From: a virus
IMG/VR virus record: IMGVR_UViG_3300023178_003744
Location: 1-64,000 of that record
Strand: one strand, 5' to 3'
Length of the DNA: 64,000 nt
Of this stretch, positions 32,358-40,319 are shown one piece after another. Within the stretch, counting starts at the first letter, position 1. The number at the start of each line of letters is the position of its first letter. The position numbers and the translations under genes are program-made. Under the pieces are notes generated by a model. The model had not been told where the DNA came from. It was given only the letters and a program-made list of their open reading frames with translations, and did not search any database.

Positions 32358-33022
32358 TAGTAGTGACCAAATCCCCAGTGTTTCTCTCTGCATGACCAAC
32401 AATCTTTACAAATTACTGACCAATTTTCTGTAAAAACTTCACAACTACGAGTTTCAGGTAATAAGCTGTCTAACACACCTAAAGATTTATACAGCTCTTG
32501 TACACCGCGTTTATCAATATTGATTAAAGGTCGAAATGATCTAACCCCATAACGTTGTGGTTTTTTATGATGTTTTTTCTTTTTACGACCTTTATCGTAA
32601 ATATGTTTGCCGTCATATAGTTCGGGTGCTTTCTTTTTACTAGGATTTGCAGTCAAACCTACAAAATGTGCTTGTATTTTTTTTTGTTTATACAAATCCA
32701 TTACTATATCGCTCATATCTCCAATGTAATTGTTCGCAGCGTCTGTTCTTATTGTGCCTATAAAATGCTCACCAAAATTAACACCTGTAAGTTCTGTAAT
32801 TTTATTCATTACTCTTTTTGCATAAACTTCTTGAAATGGTTTATTTTCTGCTATACAACTTATAGGGTGAATAACAGTATCGGAACGTTCTTCTTTTACA
32901 TACAATGCAAGCATATAACAAACTATAGCACTATCAATACCGCCGCTAAGTTTAATACCTACTTTTTTAACAAATTTTGAAAATTCTATATTAATGATAT
33001 CTTGTTTATTATAAAATTCCAT
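32357..33022 (-). CDS. QueC-like PP-loop ATPase
   Basis: SGGIDS is at residues 26-31 and the zinc-type cysteines C194, C205, C208 and C211 (TRSCE, ICKDCWSCREKHWGF) reproduce the QueC C-terminal cluster. The protein is 221 residues, very close to QueC. The substrate loop contains an unusual Lys/His-rich patch (KGRKKKKHHKKPQR, about residues 144-157). It is directly coupled to the SPASM-type radical SAM gene downstream. Making preQ0 together with the distant QueE-like enzyme is one option; amidating the product of its neighbour is another. Confidence 0.75.
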   Translation of the reverse strand: MEFYNKQDIINIEFSKFVKKVGIKLSGGIDSAIVCYMLALYVKEERSDTVIHPISCIAENKPFQEVYAKRVMNKITELTGVNFGEHFIGTIRTDAANNYIGDMSDIVMDLYKQKKIQAHFVGLTANPSKKKAPELYDGKHIYDKGRKKKKHHKKPQRYGVRSFRPLINIDKRGVQELYKSLGVLDSLLPETRSCEVFTENWSVICKDCWSCREKHWGFGHY

Positions 33023-33024
33023 TT

Positions 33025-33246
33025 TTATTCCAAAATCAACTTAATGTCTTTTCCTGGCCCAATTTTACTAGGAAGGTCGCCATATGTATCCACATACCAT
33101 TCAATAACTGCAATATACCAGTTATGACTATTGTGATGTGCTTTTTTATTAAACTTATGTATGTTATTATTAGTAGCTTGCATAGTGCTCAAAGCACGAG
33201 CACTTTCTTTTTGCAAATCTCTAACGCTTAGATTACTTATATCCAA
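33025..33246 (-). CDS. small hypothetical protein, 73 aa
   Basis: The start overlaps the large glycosyltransferase fusion by 14 bases and it ends three bases before the PP-loop gene. It has a helical N-terminus (SVRDLQKESARALSTM), then a His/Asn-rich turn (KAHHNSHNWY) and a short helix IAVIEWYVDTYGDLP. It has no known motif or membrane segment. Tight operon packing makes it likely to be expressed; the function is unknown. Confidence 0.55.
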   Translation of the reverse strand: MDISNLSVRDLQKESARALSTMQATNNNIHKFNKKAHHNSHNWYIAVIEWYVDTYGDLPSKIGPGKDIKLILE

Positions 33247-35836
33247 TTCTCATAAACCTTGTATAACCTTCTAAATTTAATTCATCTGAAAACAGTACAT
33301 CCGACATTGGCGTTTGTGATTCAAACTGTTGTAAATTACTCGATCTATTAATATGCTCATCTATTTTCAAATCATTACTTTGTAATATTAACAACTTTCC
33401 TTGTGGCAATCTATCATACCATAAAGTAAAGTTTTCTATATGTTCACAGCTTGTATTAATAATTGTGTCCGGTCTTGCTTCTAAAGTTACTTCTCTATCT
33501 TCTTGTGCTGTTAAAGTTTTAAATTCAAAAAAGGAATAATCAATGTTATGTATATCCATTGTCTGTGCTTTAAACTTCCAATCGCCTGCTACTATATCTT
33601 TATTAAACAGTTCTGCAATTTTCCAGCAAGTAGGATCACTATCAAAGCTGTACATTTTAGTAAAATCTACACCATGCTCTCGTAATAGCGGCACAACTGT
33701 TGCATACCATCCAGCACATAAAAATACTATACCTAAATTTTCTATTGCGTCTAATGACGACACTGTATTTGCTAACCATTTTTTACTTAATATTTGTCCT
33801 CGAGAGAAGCAATCAAAATTAAAATTTTCATTATCTTTTAATTTTTTCAAAGGCTCTACAAATAAGCTACTTGTGTATTTTTCTAATATACGCCATAACG
33901 CATGATAGTTGTTAGACAATAAACTAAATTCATCTTTTAAATCAGGCAATAACCTAGATAAACTGTATAAGTTATTCTCTAGTACAGCTTTCCGTAAGTC
34001 ATCATTTTCTGTCAATTTAAAAATACTGGACAAATCATGATCGTTGTACATACGCCTTACATTTGAAATTTGTCCTTGATACAATATTTCAAATCTATCT
34101 AGTGTATCAATAATGTTCATAGACTTAGGTATAATTACACTGCTTTTAATTTGACTTTCTATACCTTCATCTAACGATACCACTGCTTCTTGCTCTGGGT
34201 ATTCTATATTATCAAATGTATTGCTAGGCACAAACGCAACAGATTGAAACTTTGCGTGTAACCATTCAAAATCATTTATTTTCTTTAACTTTTCGGGATC
34301 TGTTTTATTACTTTTTCCGTAATTTCTACCTTCATTAGCACCTTTTAAAATCCAATCTTTCAAAGGTCCTTCGGCATGCGTACACCAAGTTTTAAGTCTT
34401 TCTTCGGTTTCATTATCTTTTTGACGGTCGATTACTTTGCTTGCTAACTTAACACATTCTCTAAAAGCACTACGCCAAGCACTAAATTCATCTACTGCAA
34501 AATTTGTTAAATTACTTACAGTTGGCATAGGCTTAAATTTAGAACTTATGCTTGTAGTCATATCAGTTTTTGATATATCCATATGTTCTGTAAGTGCACG
34601 TGGCAACAGCTTTACACCACCGTAGCCATACTCTAGACCGTTAATTGGGTTTTTACTTCTCCATACCTTTACATAGTCTTTTTCGTTTTCAGGAGTAATA
34701 TAATCAAAGTTAAAATCATCAACAATAGTTGCGTCGCCGTCTACTACCCAAAACATATCAGAATTAACTTGTTTTGCAGCTTCTATGTGTGCTTGATGAA
34801 TACCTTCTATACCGTGTACTCTTTTTGCTCTAGGAAAACGTTTTAACAATTCGTCATAATTTTTATCTGCTTCGGGTTCATCGTAGGTTATCATTACTAT
34901 ATCATAATGGCTTTTTTCTGTTTTCAAATACTTATGGCCGATACGAGGCGGGTTAACGTACATGCTCTTAAACATTTTGCTTTGATCTTCGTTATATACA
35001 TCTAACGGTACATCCATGCTGAGCTCATTTACTAAGTGTTCTCCAAGGATTTCCATTTCGTATAAAAGATCTTCTTCGCCCATTTTAGAATATGTGTCAG
35101 TCCACATCTTATTAACATATTCAAAATCACGGACATTAACATAATCCCAATCAGTGCAATTTGTAAGATAAGTGCCAAGGCGGGCACCATACATTGCCCA
35201 TATACCATTATCTACATCTAATCCTACAGTTTGCCAAATACGTAATCTGTCCATGTTTTTCTTGTGTATTTTATGAAAATTAGCAAGATCTACTTTTTCA
35301 CCTTCTCTTAGAGTCATTTTTACGCCTTCTCTAAATCCAGCACGCCATGCTTGATGCGGAGTTGCATTGTTGTATACTGTACTACATACTCTATCTATCT
35401 GGCAATATTCTACATCCCAGCAAAAGTCTACTTGAGCTTGGATATTATTTGGATCAGCTGACTCGTGTGTTTTCATATTTTCGATTATATGTTTTGGCCA
35501 TGACTTGATGCCGCCGTTACCGTACACTAATCCATTAATTATATTCCGACCGCTCCAACTTACAACACTGTTTTCTAAGTCAACATGATCTTGAAAAACA
35601 AGTTCTTGATTTATAAAGTCGCCGTTGATTACATTATCAGCATCTACAATAATTAATCTTTCTGTATCAGATAATTTTGCACATGCTTTATGTGCAGCAT
35701 CAGAACCTTCAACACCGTGCACCCGTTTTGCCCATGGTATTTTTTTAATTAAATCATTGTAATTTTTTTCTGCATTAGGCTCATCATAACTTAAAAAAAT
35801 CACGTCATAATCAGCAGGTTTCAATATATTAGTCAT
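33233..35836 (-). CDS. fusion: two glycosyltransferase-like domains plus methyltransferase-like domain
   Basis: I chose the ATG at 35836 over a TTG at 35842. The protein is 867 residues. Two repeats start with a D-V/I-(I/V)-F/M-x-(S/T)-Y-D-E-P motif (near residues 10 and 312), each with KRVHG and then a DxD (VDADNV at 64-69; VDGDAT near 365), suggesting two GT-A-like domains that bind a nucleotide sugar through a metal. Both repeats carry a shared INGL-x-YG-x-GG segment. The last 230 residues contain GIVFLCAGWYATVVPLL and YSFDSDPTCWK, which read as motif I and II of a SAM methyltransferase. Co-action on one glycan is plausible but inferred. Confidence 0.7.
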   Translation of the reverse strand: MTNILKPADYDVIFLSYDEPNAEKNYNDLIKKIPWAKRVHGVEGSDAAHKACAKLSDTERLIIVDADNVINGDFINQELVFQDHVDLENSVVSWSGRNIINGLVYGNGGIKSWPKHIIENMKTHESADPNNIQAQVDFCWDVEYCQIDRVCSTVYNNATPHQAWRAGFREGVKMTLREGEKVDLANFHKIHKKNMDRLRIWQTVGLDVDNGIWAMYGARLGTYLTNCTDWDYVNVRDFEYVNKMWTDTYSKMGEEDLLYEMEILGEHLVNELSMDVPLDVYNEDQSKMFKSMYVNPPRIGHKYLKTEKSHYDIVMITYDEPEADKNYDELLKRFPRAKRVHGIEGIHQAHIEAAKQVNSDMFWVVDGDATIVDDFNFDYITPENEKDYVKVWRSKNPINGLEYGYGGVKLLPRALTEHMDISKTDMTTSISSKFKPMPTVSNLTNFAVDEFSAWRSAFRECVKLASKVIDRQKDNETEERLKTWCTHAEGPLKDWILKGANEGRNYGKSNKTDPEKLKKINDFEWLHAKFQSVAFVPSNTFDNIEYPEQEAVVSLDEGIESQIKSSVIIPKSMNIIDTLDRFEILYQGQISNVRRMYNDHDLSSIFKLTENDDLRKAVLENNLYSLSRLLPDLKDEFSLLSNNYHALWRILEKYTSSLFVEPLKKLKDNENFNFDCFSRGQILSKKWLANTVSSLDAIENLGIVFLCAGWYATVVPLLREHGVDFTKMYSFDSDPTCWKIAELFNKDIVAGDWKFKAQTMDIHNIDYSFFEFKTLTAQEDREVTLEARPDTIINTSCEHIENFTLWYDRLPQGKLLILQSNDLKIDEHINRSSNLQQFESQTPMSDVLFSDELNLEGYTRFMRIGYK

Positions 35837-36338
35837 TCTCAAAACTCATAGGTAAATTTTTCTTTGTAAAGATACTTATTGGTACATTAATTTTATCTGA
35901 AATTTTTATTTCAATACAGCGCTTTTCAAATAGCTCGTTTACGGACAAAGTTATAGTATCAAGTAAATTATGTGGTGAATTTTTTTCAGTTACATAAAAA
36001 ACTATCCAACTGCTAGTAACAGATTCAATATCTGCTTGGTCCGTTAAAGTAATTTTTAAAATATTATCTACTTTTGTGATTATTATTGTACTATCTGCAT
36101 TATTTTTTACATTCACAAAACTTTTATAGCTAACAGTAAAATTATTGATTGCTTTTTTTTCTACTAGGCAATATACATCATGTATTTTTTGAACTTGAAA
36201 ACTGTGAAGATTAACTTTTCCTTCTACAAAATCTACATATTGCTGCTTGCTTACTTCCAGTAAATCTAAAGTGTTGTCATGAAAATTGATACATCCTAAA
36301 ATAGTTCCTGTATTTTTGTCAAATTTTAGATAAAACAT
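35829..36338 (-). CDS. hypothetical beta-rich protein, 169 aa
   Basis: Alternating hydrophobic strands (NFTVSYKSFVNVKN, TIIITKVDNILKITL, SSWIVFYVTEK) suggest a beta-sandwich domain. There is one Cys near each end and no enzyme motif. Start and stop overlap both neighbours (8 bases with the fusion gene), so it belongs to the glycosyltransferase operon. A carbohydrate-binding or structural adapter would fit the fold pattern, but this is a guess and I do not recognise the family. Confidence 0.55.
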   Translation of the reverse strand: MFYLKFDKNTGTILGCINFHDNTLDLLEVSKQQYVDFVEGKVNLHSFQVQKIHDVYCLVEKKAINNFTVSYKSFVNVKNNADSTIIITKVDNILKITLTDQADIESVTSSWIVFYVTEKNSPHNLLDTITLSVNELFEKRCIEIKISDKINVPISIFTKKNLPMSFEND

Positions 36339-37144
36339 CAGTCATCTAGCCAATCTTTAATATCATCATTAATAAAATTATCTTCTACATAGTGTAAAAA
36401 TTGGTGTTGTTTATAATTATTAATAAAAATTCCATCAGCACTTGCATAGTACATCAAACTTTCAGTCCAACTTTGAATGTTTCGAACTCCTTGCAAAGGT
36501 GTTTTCATGTGAACTAGATTAAATTTATTTTTATCTAATTTAATATTGCATAATTTAACACACATTGCTGCGGCGACATCTATACTGCAAAATTCTTGTT
36601 TTTGCTTAGGAGTGAATATGTTAGCAAAATCATCAAAATTATCTACTATTAATTCTAAATTATCAAAAAAGTTATCATTTGTTTCATTTTTTTCAAAGTA
36701 AAAAAATGCACTGTAAATGTTAGGTAAATTATTTGCTAAAAATACTTTCCTATGCTTATAATCTTGGATGATCTTACGCCCTCTATGATTTACAATTTCT
36801 GTACTAAAATATAATTTAGTATCTTGTAACTCATCCCATATATTAGATAAATTACACAATACCAACACATCTGTGTCAAAAACTATAGTACGATTGTACG
36901 GTGTTAATTTGTAAATAAGCTTCCTATTATTAATTCTCCACTCATTAATTTCAGTTAAATCATTTTCAATTGGAATAATTTTATCAAACAAATGTATTTT
37001 TTCATCAGGCACTTTATCGTTAGTAATAATACTTATTTTTTCGTCTTTACTAAATTTTTTTATACTTTGGGCTAGATAGCAAGCTTGCAATACATAGTTA
37101 AATTTAGTATTATTTTGTGCTACTACACACACTCCTTTATTCAT
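36338..37144 (-). CDS. glycosyltransferase, GT8-like
   Basis: I start the gene at the ATG at 37144 (AAGGA Shine-Dalgarno, 8-base overlap with the upstream stop) instead of 37162. The paralogue next door begins at exactly the same alignment position. MNKGVCVVAQNN is followed by YLAQSIK and IVFDTDVLVL, where Asp-Thr-Asp serves as the DxD of a GT-A fold, and a C-terminal His (NLVHMKT) may be the distal metal ligand. The protein is 268 residues, typical for GT8. It would transfer a sugar from a nucleotide donor; acceptor unknown. Confidence 0.65.
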   Translation of the reverse strand: MNKGVCVVAQNNTKFNYVLQACYLAQSIKKFSKDEKISIITNDKVPDEKIHLFDKIIPIENDLTEINEWRINNRKLIYKLTPYNRTIVFDTDVLVLCNLSNIWDELQDTKLYFSTEIVNHRGRKIIQDYKHRKVFLANNLPNIYSAFFYFEKNETNDNFFDNLELIVDNFDDFANIFTPKQKQEFCSIDVAAAMCVKLCNIKLDKNKFNLVHMKTPLQGVRNIQSWTESLMYYASADGIFINNYKQHQFLHYVEDNFINDDIKDWLDD

Positions 37145-37979
37145 TTGCAAAGTCCTTGTCAATAATTTTATCTAACTCAAACTTATTCATTAAATGCACA
37201 TTGGTATTTTTCATTACATGTAAATTATAATCACCTCTATTATTAGACAATACTTTAATAGTACTGTTGTCTATTGATAACGGTATGTCTACATCAAATG
37301 AATTATACAGTGTATAAGGCAGGTCGACTACAGTTTTACTTTCAGTAAAACCATTTATAATATGTGCTGCAATACTAAATGCATAATCATTTCTAAATTT
37401 TGTACTTGTAACATTAAACAACGACCGATAGTAACTCCAATTATCTCTTACAAAGCCTACTAAATCAAAAATATTTTTTGCTAAGTTGCTTTTTTTGAAG
37501 TATACTACCGTTGCCCAGTATAAAGGAATACTAGCCTTAGATACTCTACCTTGTTTAACTTGAGGTACTGTGTCTGCAAAGTCTTTATATGCTTTACCAA
37601 TACATATATCATTGTTACTTTGAAAAAGATTTAATAAATTAGAATTAGCAATAATAAAATCTGTGTCAATTAACAATGTTTTATCGTAAGGGGTCAGTGT
37701 ATAAGCATCTACTCTATTAGAATTATGCCATAGATCTCTAATCTTAAGTGATCCTTGCGTAAATGTACGATAATTCTCAAAATCGGGAGTATTTGTAACT
37801 ACAATATTATCTACATACTTAGAATAAAACGGATATTTTTGAAAATTATCTGTATCGTTTGTAACAACAGTTACAGGTAATTTTAAATATCGTTTTACAC
37901 GCTTGGCACAGTATATTGCTTGTTTTACATAGTCAACTGTTTCATTATTAATTGCAAACAATAATACTCCGCTAGACAC
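37137..37979 (-). CDS. glycosyltransferase, GT8-like (paralogue of the next gene)
   Basis: GTG start at 37979 with an AGGAAC Shine-Dalgarno, overlapping the previous gene by 8 bases. MSSGVLLFAINN aligns with MNKGVCVVAQNN of the adjacent paralogue, and YDKTLLIDTDFII supplies the Asp-Thr-Asp. The C-terminal NLHVMKNTNVHLM segment probably contributes the second metal ligand (His). The protein is 280 residues. Tandem duplication followed by divergence is evident: the start, the DTD motif and the YVxQAxYxA helix are shared. Confidence 0.65.
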   Translation of the reverse strand: MSSGVLLFAINNETVDYVKQAIYCAKRVKRYLKLPVTVVTNDTDNFQKYPFYSKYVDNIVVTNTPDFENYRTFTQGSLKIRDLWHNSNRVDAYTLTPYDKTLLIDTDFIIANSNLLNLFQSNNDICIGKAYKDFADTVPQVKQGRVSKASIPLYWATVVYFKKSNLAKNIFDLVGFVRDNWSYYRSLFNVTSTKFRNDYAFSIAAHIINGFTESKTVVDLPYTLYNSFDVDIPLSIDNSTIKVLSNNRGDYNLHVMKNTNVHLMNKFELDKIIDKDFANE

Positions 37980-38310
37980 TTTTGTTCCTAATTAAATCGG
38001 CAATATTATCATAATCAGCTTTGTACTGTTTTAAAGCAACATTATAGGTATTCCAAACTATATGATAAAAGTCATACAAGTTAGTAACACAGATTGGTAT
38101 ATTATCGTTGTCAAGAAAGACTGCGTCTTCTTCATCTTTAGACAAAAACAAGCCGATTTGTCGCACTAATTCAGCATCAGCTGTGAAGGCGCCGCCGTTA
38201 TAATACACTTGTAATTTTTCTAAAAACTTATCGTATATGTAAGCTCTTTGTCTATTGATTGATTCTAAATTTTTACTAGCTTCTAAAGCTTTAACTAATC
38301 TTTGATCCAT
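37972..38310 (-). CDS. conserved marine-phage protein, 112 aa
   Basis: First gene of the glycosyltransferase operon. It is helical at both ends with a central strand (VFLDNDNIPICVTNLYDFYHI) and contains FYHIVWNTY. I recall homologues in T4-like marine phages next to tail genes, without a function. It has an excellent sigma70-like promoter whose -10 is six bases from the ATG, so the transcript is probably leaderless. The downstream genes follow with short overlaps. Confidence 0.65.
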   Translation of the reverse strand: MDQRLVKALEASKNLESINRQRAYIYDKFLEKLQVYYNGGAFTADAELVRQIGLFLSKDEEDAVFLDNDNIPICVTNLYDFYHIVWNTYNVALKQYKADYDNIADLIRNKSV

Positions 38311-38316
38311 GTTACT

Positions 38317-38344
38317 ATTATATAGTAAAAAATAACAAAGTCAA
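38317..38344 (-). promoter_or_regulatory. sigma70-like promoter, minus strand
   Basis: Read on the minus strand: TTGACT (38339-38344), 16 bases, TATAAT (38317-38322), then only six bases to the ATG at 38310. The -10 is a perfect consensus. Predicted initiation falls at or very near the start codon. Confidence 0.65.
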
Positions 38345-38348
38345 GAAA

Positions 38349-39326
38349 TTAATAAGTTGCCGTAAATCCTACTGTGCTACCATTTGCACTAAATGTAGGC
38401 GTAGTTGCAGCAAAAGTACCCGTAGGTGTAATAACATCTACAGTAGTTGTAACTACTGTCTGTACATCTTCATCATTAAGAGTATCGCCTACATCCGCAT
38501 CATAAAAATCTAAAAATATTTGATATGTAGTATCGTTAGCTCGTCTAAACCTATATCTTACATAATTTTCATTATATACAGCATCTCCGCCGTCTATATC
38601 GCTGGTAAACTTATATATTTCTGTATCAGGAGTACCGTTAGGTTTACCATCTAAAAAATACCATCCTTCGTACGATGCTAATTTAGTTGATCCTGCATAC
38701 GCACTATTTGTATAGGTTATACTATCTGCAAATATATCAACCTGCTCTAAATTATTAACCATATTACGCCAGTCAATACTTTTTGCTTCTGAACCGGTAT
38801 ATGTCGCACTTGCAGTAATGCGCAAACTGCCACCTGTGTTAAAAAAAACAAATTTATCATTTTCAGACGCAAAAACAATGTTAAAAACATGCTGATTATT
38901 ACCATTCCAGCCAGCAGCTAGTGTACCGGTAGTAGCTGTTGTTAAACTTGTATTTGTACTATCAACAGTAAATCTATCACCATAATTTGTATTATGAGCC
39001 GCGGCTATTGCATTGTATTTTGCTGCGGTTATTTTTTCAGTTGATGTTAAAGTTGGAAGGCTACCGCTAGTGCCGGTTCTATGCCCTGTAACCAAGTTAA
39101 CAATATTGGAAACTGTGTTCCAATCATCAGCAGTAATTTTATCGACATCAGTTACAGTGCTACCTTGTGTTATAGATGAGCCATAACCTTGGATAGTTCC
39201 TTCTGTGCCATCATTTACATATGATCCACTAGGTGTATCTATTATTGCATTTACTTCATTAATTAGATCGTTATACTTTGTTGCTGTAATACTATTTGTA
39301 GTTGCTACTGATGTTACTGTGCCCAT
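38349..39326 (-). CDS. tail structural protein, tandem paralogue A
   Basis: The 325-residue, Thr/Asn-rich protein has three helical repeats in its N-terminal 115 residues with the signature I-T-A-x-x-(Y/W)-N (ITATKYN, ITADDWN, ITAAKYN), each followed by a loop such as DTPSGSY. The remainder is a beta-rich domain with NGNNQHVFNIVFASENDKFVFFN. It aligns over its full length with the gene at 39330. It is probably a baseplate-associated or fibre-associated protein; the exact place in the virion is unknown. Confidence 0.65.
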   Translation of the reverse strand: MGTVTSVATTNSITATKYNDLINEVNAIIDTPSGSYVNDGTEGTIQGYGSSITQGSTVTDVDKITADDWNTVSNIVNLVTGHRTGTSGSLPTLTSTEKITAAKYNAIAAAHNTNYGDRFTVDSTNTSLTTATTGTLAAGWNGNNQHVFNIVFASENDKFVFFNTGGSLRITASATYTGSEAKSIDWRNMVNNLEQVDIFADSITYTNSAYAGSTKLASYEGWYFLDGKPNGTPDTEIYKFTSDIDGGDAVYNENYVRYRFRRANDTTYQIFLDFYDADVGDTLNDEDVQTVVTTTVDVITPTGTFAATTPTFSANGSTVGFTATY

Positions 39327-39329
39327 TTT

Positions 39330-40310
39330 TTATGCCAATACTAAACTATTACCAGGTCCTTCAGAAAATACAGGGACAGGCAAGCTTATATAATCTCCGC
39401 TAGGGGTTTCCACAAACACATTACTATTAATATTTGTTCTCACGTCTTCATCTACACTCGGGTCGCCAGTATCAGCATCATTAAAGGTCACTGTAAATCT
39501 ATAACGTGTCTCAGAAATTTTTTCTACTTCAATTTCGTAATAGTTTTCGTCATAATTAGGAAAACCAGATACATCTCCAGCATTCAAAGTGTAGAGTTTT
39601 GTAAGTGTATTCAAAGGTAATGCATCTATTGCCCACCATCCAGCATAAGTAACACCGCTGCCATTAGTTTGTGCTATTTTAATAGTGCCTAATCCGCTAC
39701 TTGTAATACTAAGATTTTTAATTTCAACTGTGCCTATACTTGCCACAATATTAGCCCAATCTGTATCTTTATCTTCAGGACTATTAGGAAGAGATGCACT
39801 CCCGCCTAATCTAAGCACGCCGCCTGCATTAAAAAATCCTTTTTTATGATTTTCACTTTCCCAAACCATATCAAACACATGTGTTTGAATTCCGTTCCAC
39901 GGTGTTGATATACTTCCAATACTAGCATTACTTAGACTTTTCTGACTAGGATGACAGGTATTTCTATTGTTTGTATTTTGTAATTGAACTGCTTCCCAAG
40001 TGTTGTATATGTCAGCATCAACTGTGTCATTATTAGACAGTTCAGGCATAGCTATATCACCAGTTGGTTCATTACCATTGATATGCACATATGCTCTTAT
40101 AATGTCCTGTCTTAATAGATTCCAGTCTGCTGCTGTTATTAATTCTTCAGCAACTACCGGTACTGCATTTAGCGGGTTAAAGTAACCCGCTGTAGTACCT
40201 ATAGTATTAATACTCCAGGATCCTGTAGGAGTTCCGATAATTCTTACAACTTTTGCTCTAAGATCTTCAAACTCAGCTGCTCCAATAATATCACCGACTT
40301 CAACTGCCAC
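39330..40310 (-). CDS. tail structural protein, tandem paralogue B
   Basis: GTG start at 40310, with the Shine-Dalgarno (AAGGA) overlapping the previous stop. The 326-residue protein shares the helical-repeat N-terminus (FEDLRAKVVRIIGTPTGSW, then ITAADWNLLRQDI) and the beta-rich C-terminal domain (NGIQTHVFDMVWESENHKKGFFN) with its tandem neighbour. The strongest matches are the N-terminal Gly-Thr-Pro-Ser/Thr-Gly-Ser loop and the Asn-Gly-x-x-x-His-Val-Phe segment. A recent duplication is likely. Confidence 0.65.
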   Translation of the reverse strand: MAVEVGDIIGAAEFEDLRAKVVRIIGTPTGSWSINTIGTTAGYFNPLNAVPVVAEELITAADWNLLRQDIIRAYVHINGNEPTGDIAMPELSNNDTVDADIYNTWEAVQLQNTNNRNTCHPSQKSLSNASIGSISTPWNGIQTHVFDMVWESENHKKGFFNAGGVLRLGGSASLPNSPEDKDTDWANIVASIGTVEIKNLSITSSGLGTIKIAQTNGSGVTYAGWWAIDALPLNTLTKLYTLNAGDVSGFPNYDENYYEIEVEKISETRYRFTVTFNDADTGDPSVDEDVRTNINSNVFVETPSGDYISLPVPVFSEGPGNSLVLA

Positions 40311-40319
40311 AATAATTCC

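Noticed and set aside
31278-32402. Longer start (TTG at 32402) for the SPASM-type radical SAM gene
   Set aside because: The extra 15 residues come from within the PP-loop gene in another frame; the ATG at 32357 forms the TAATG junction used elsewhere.
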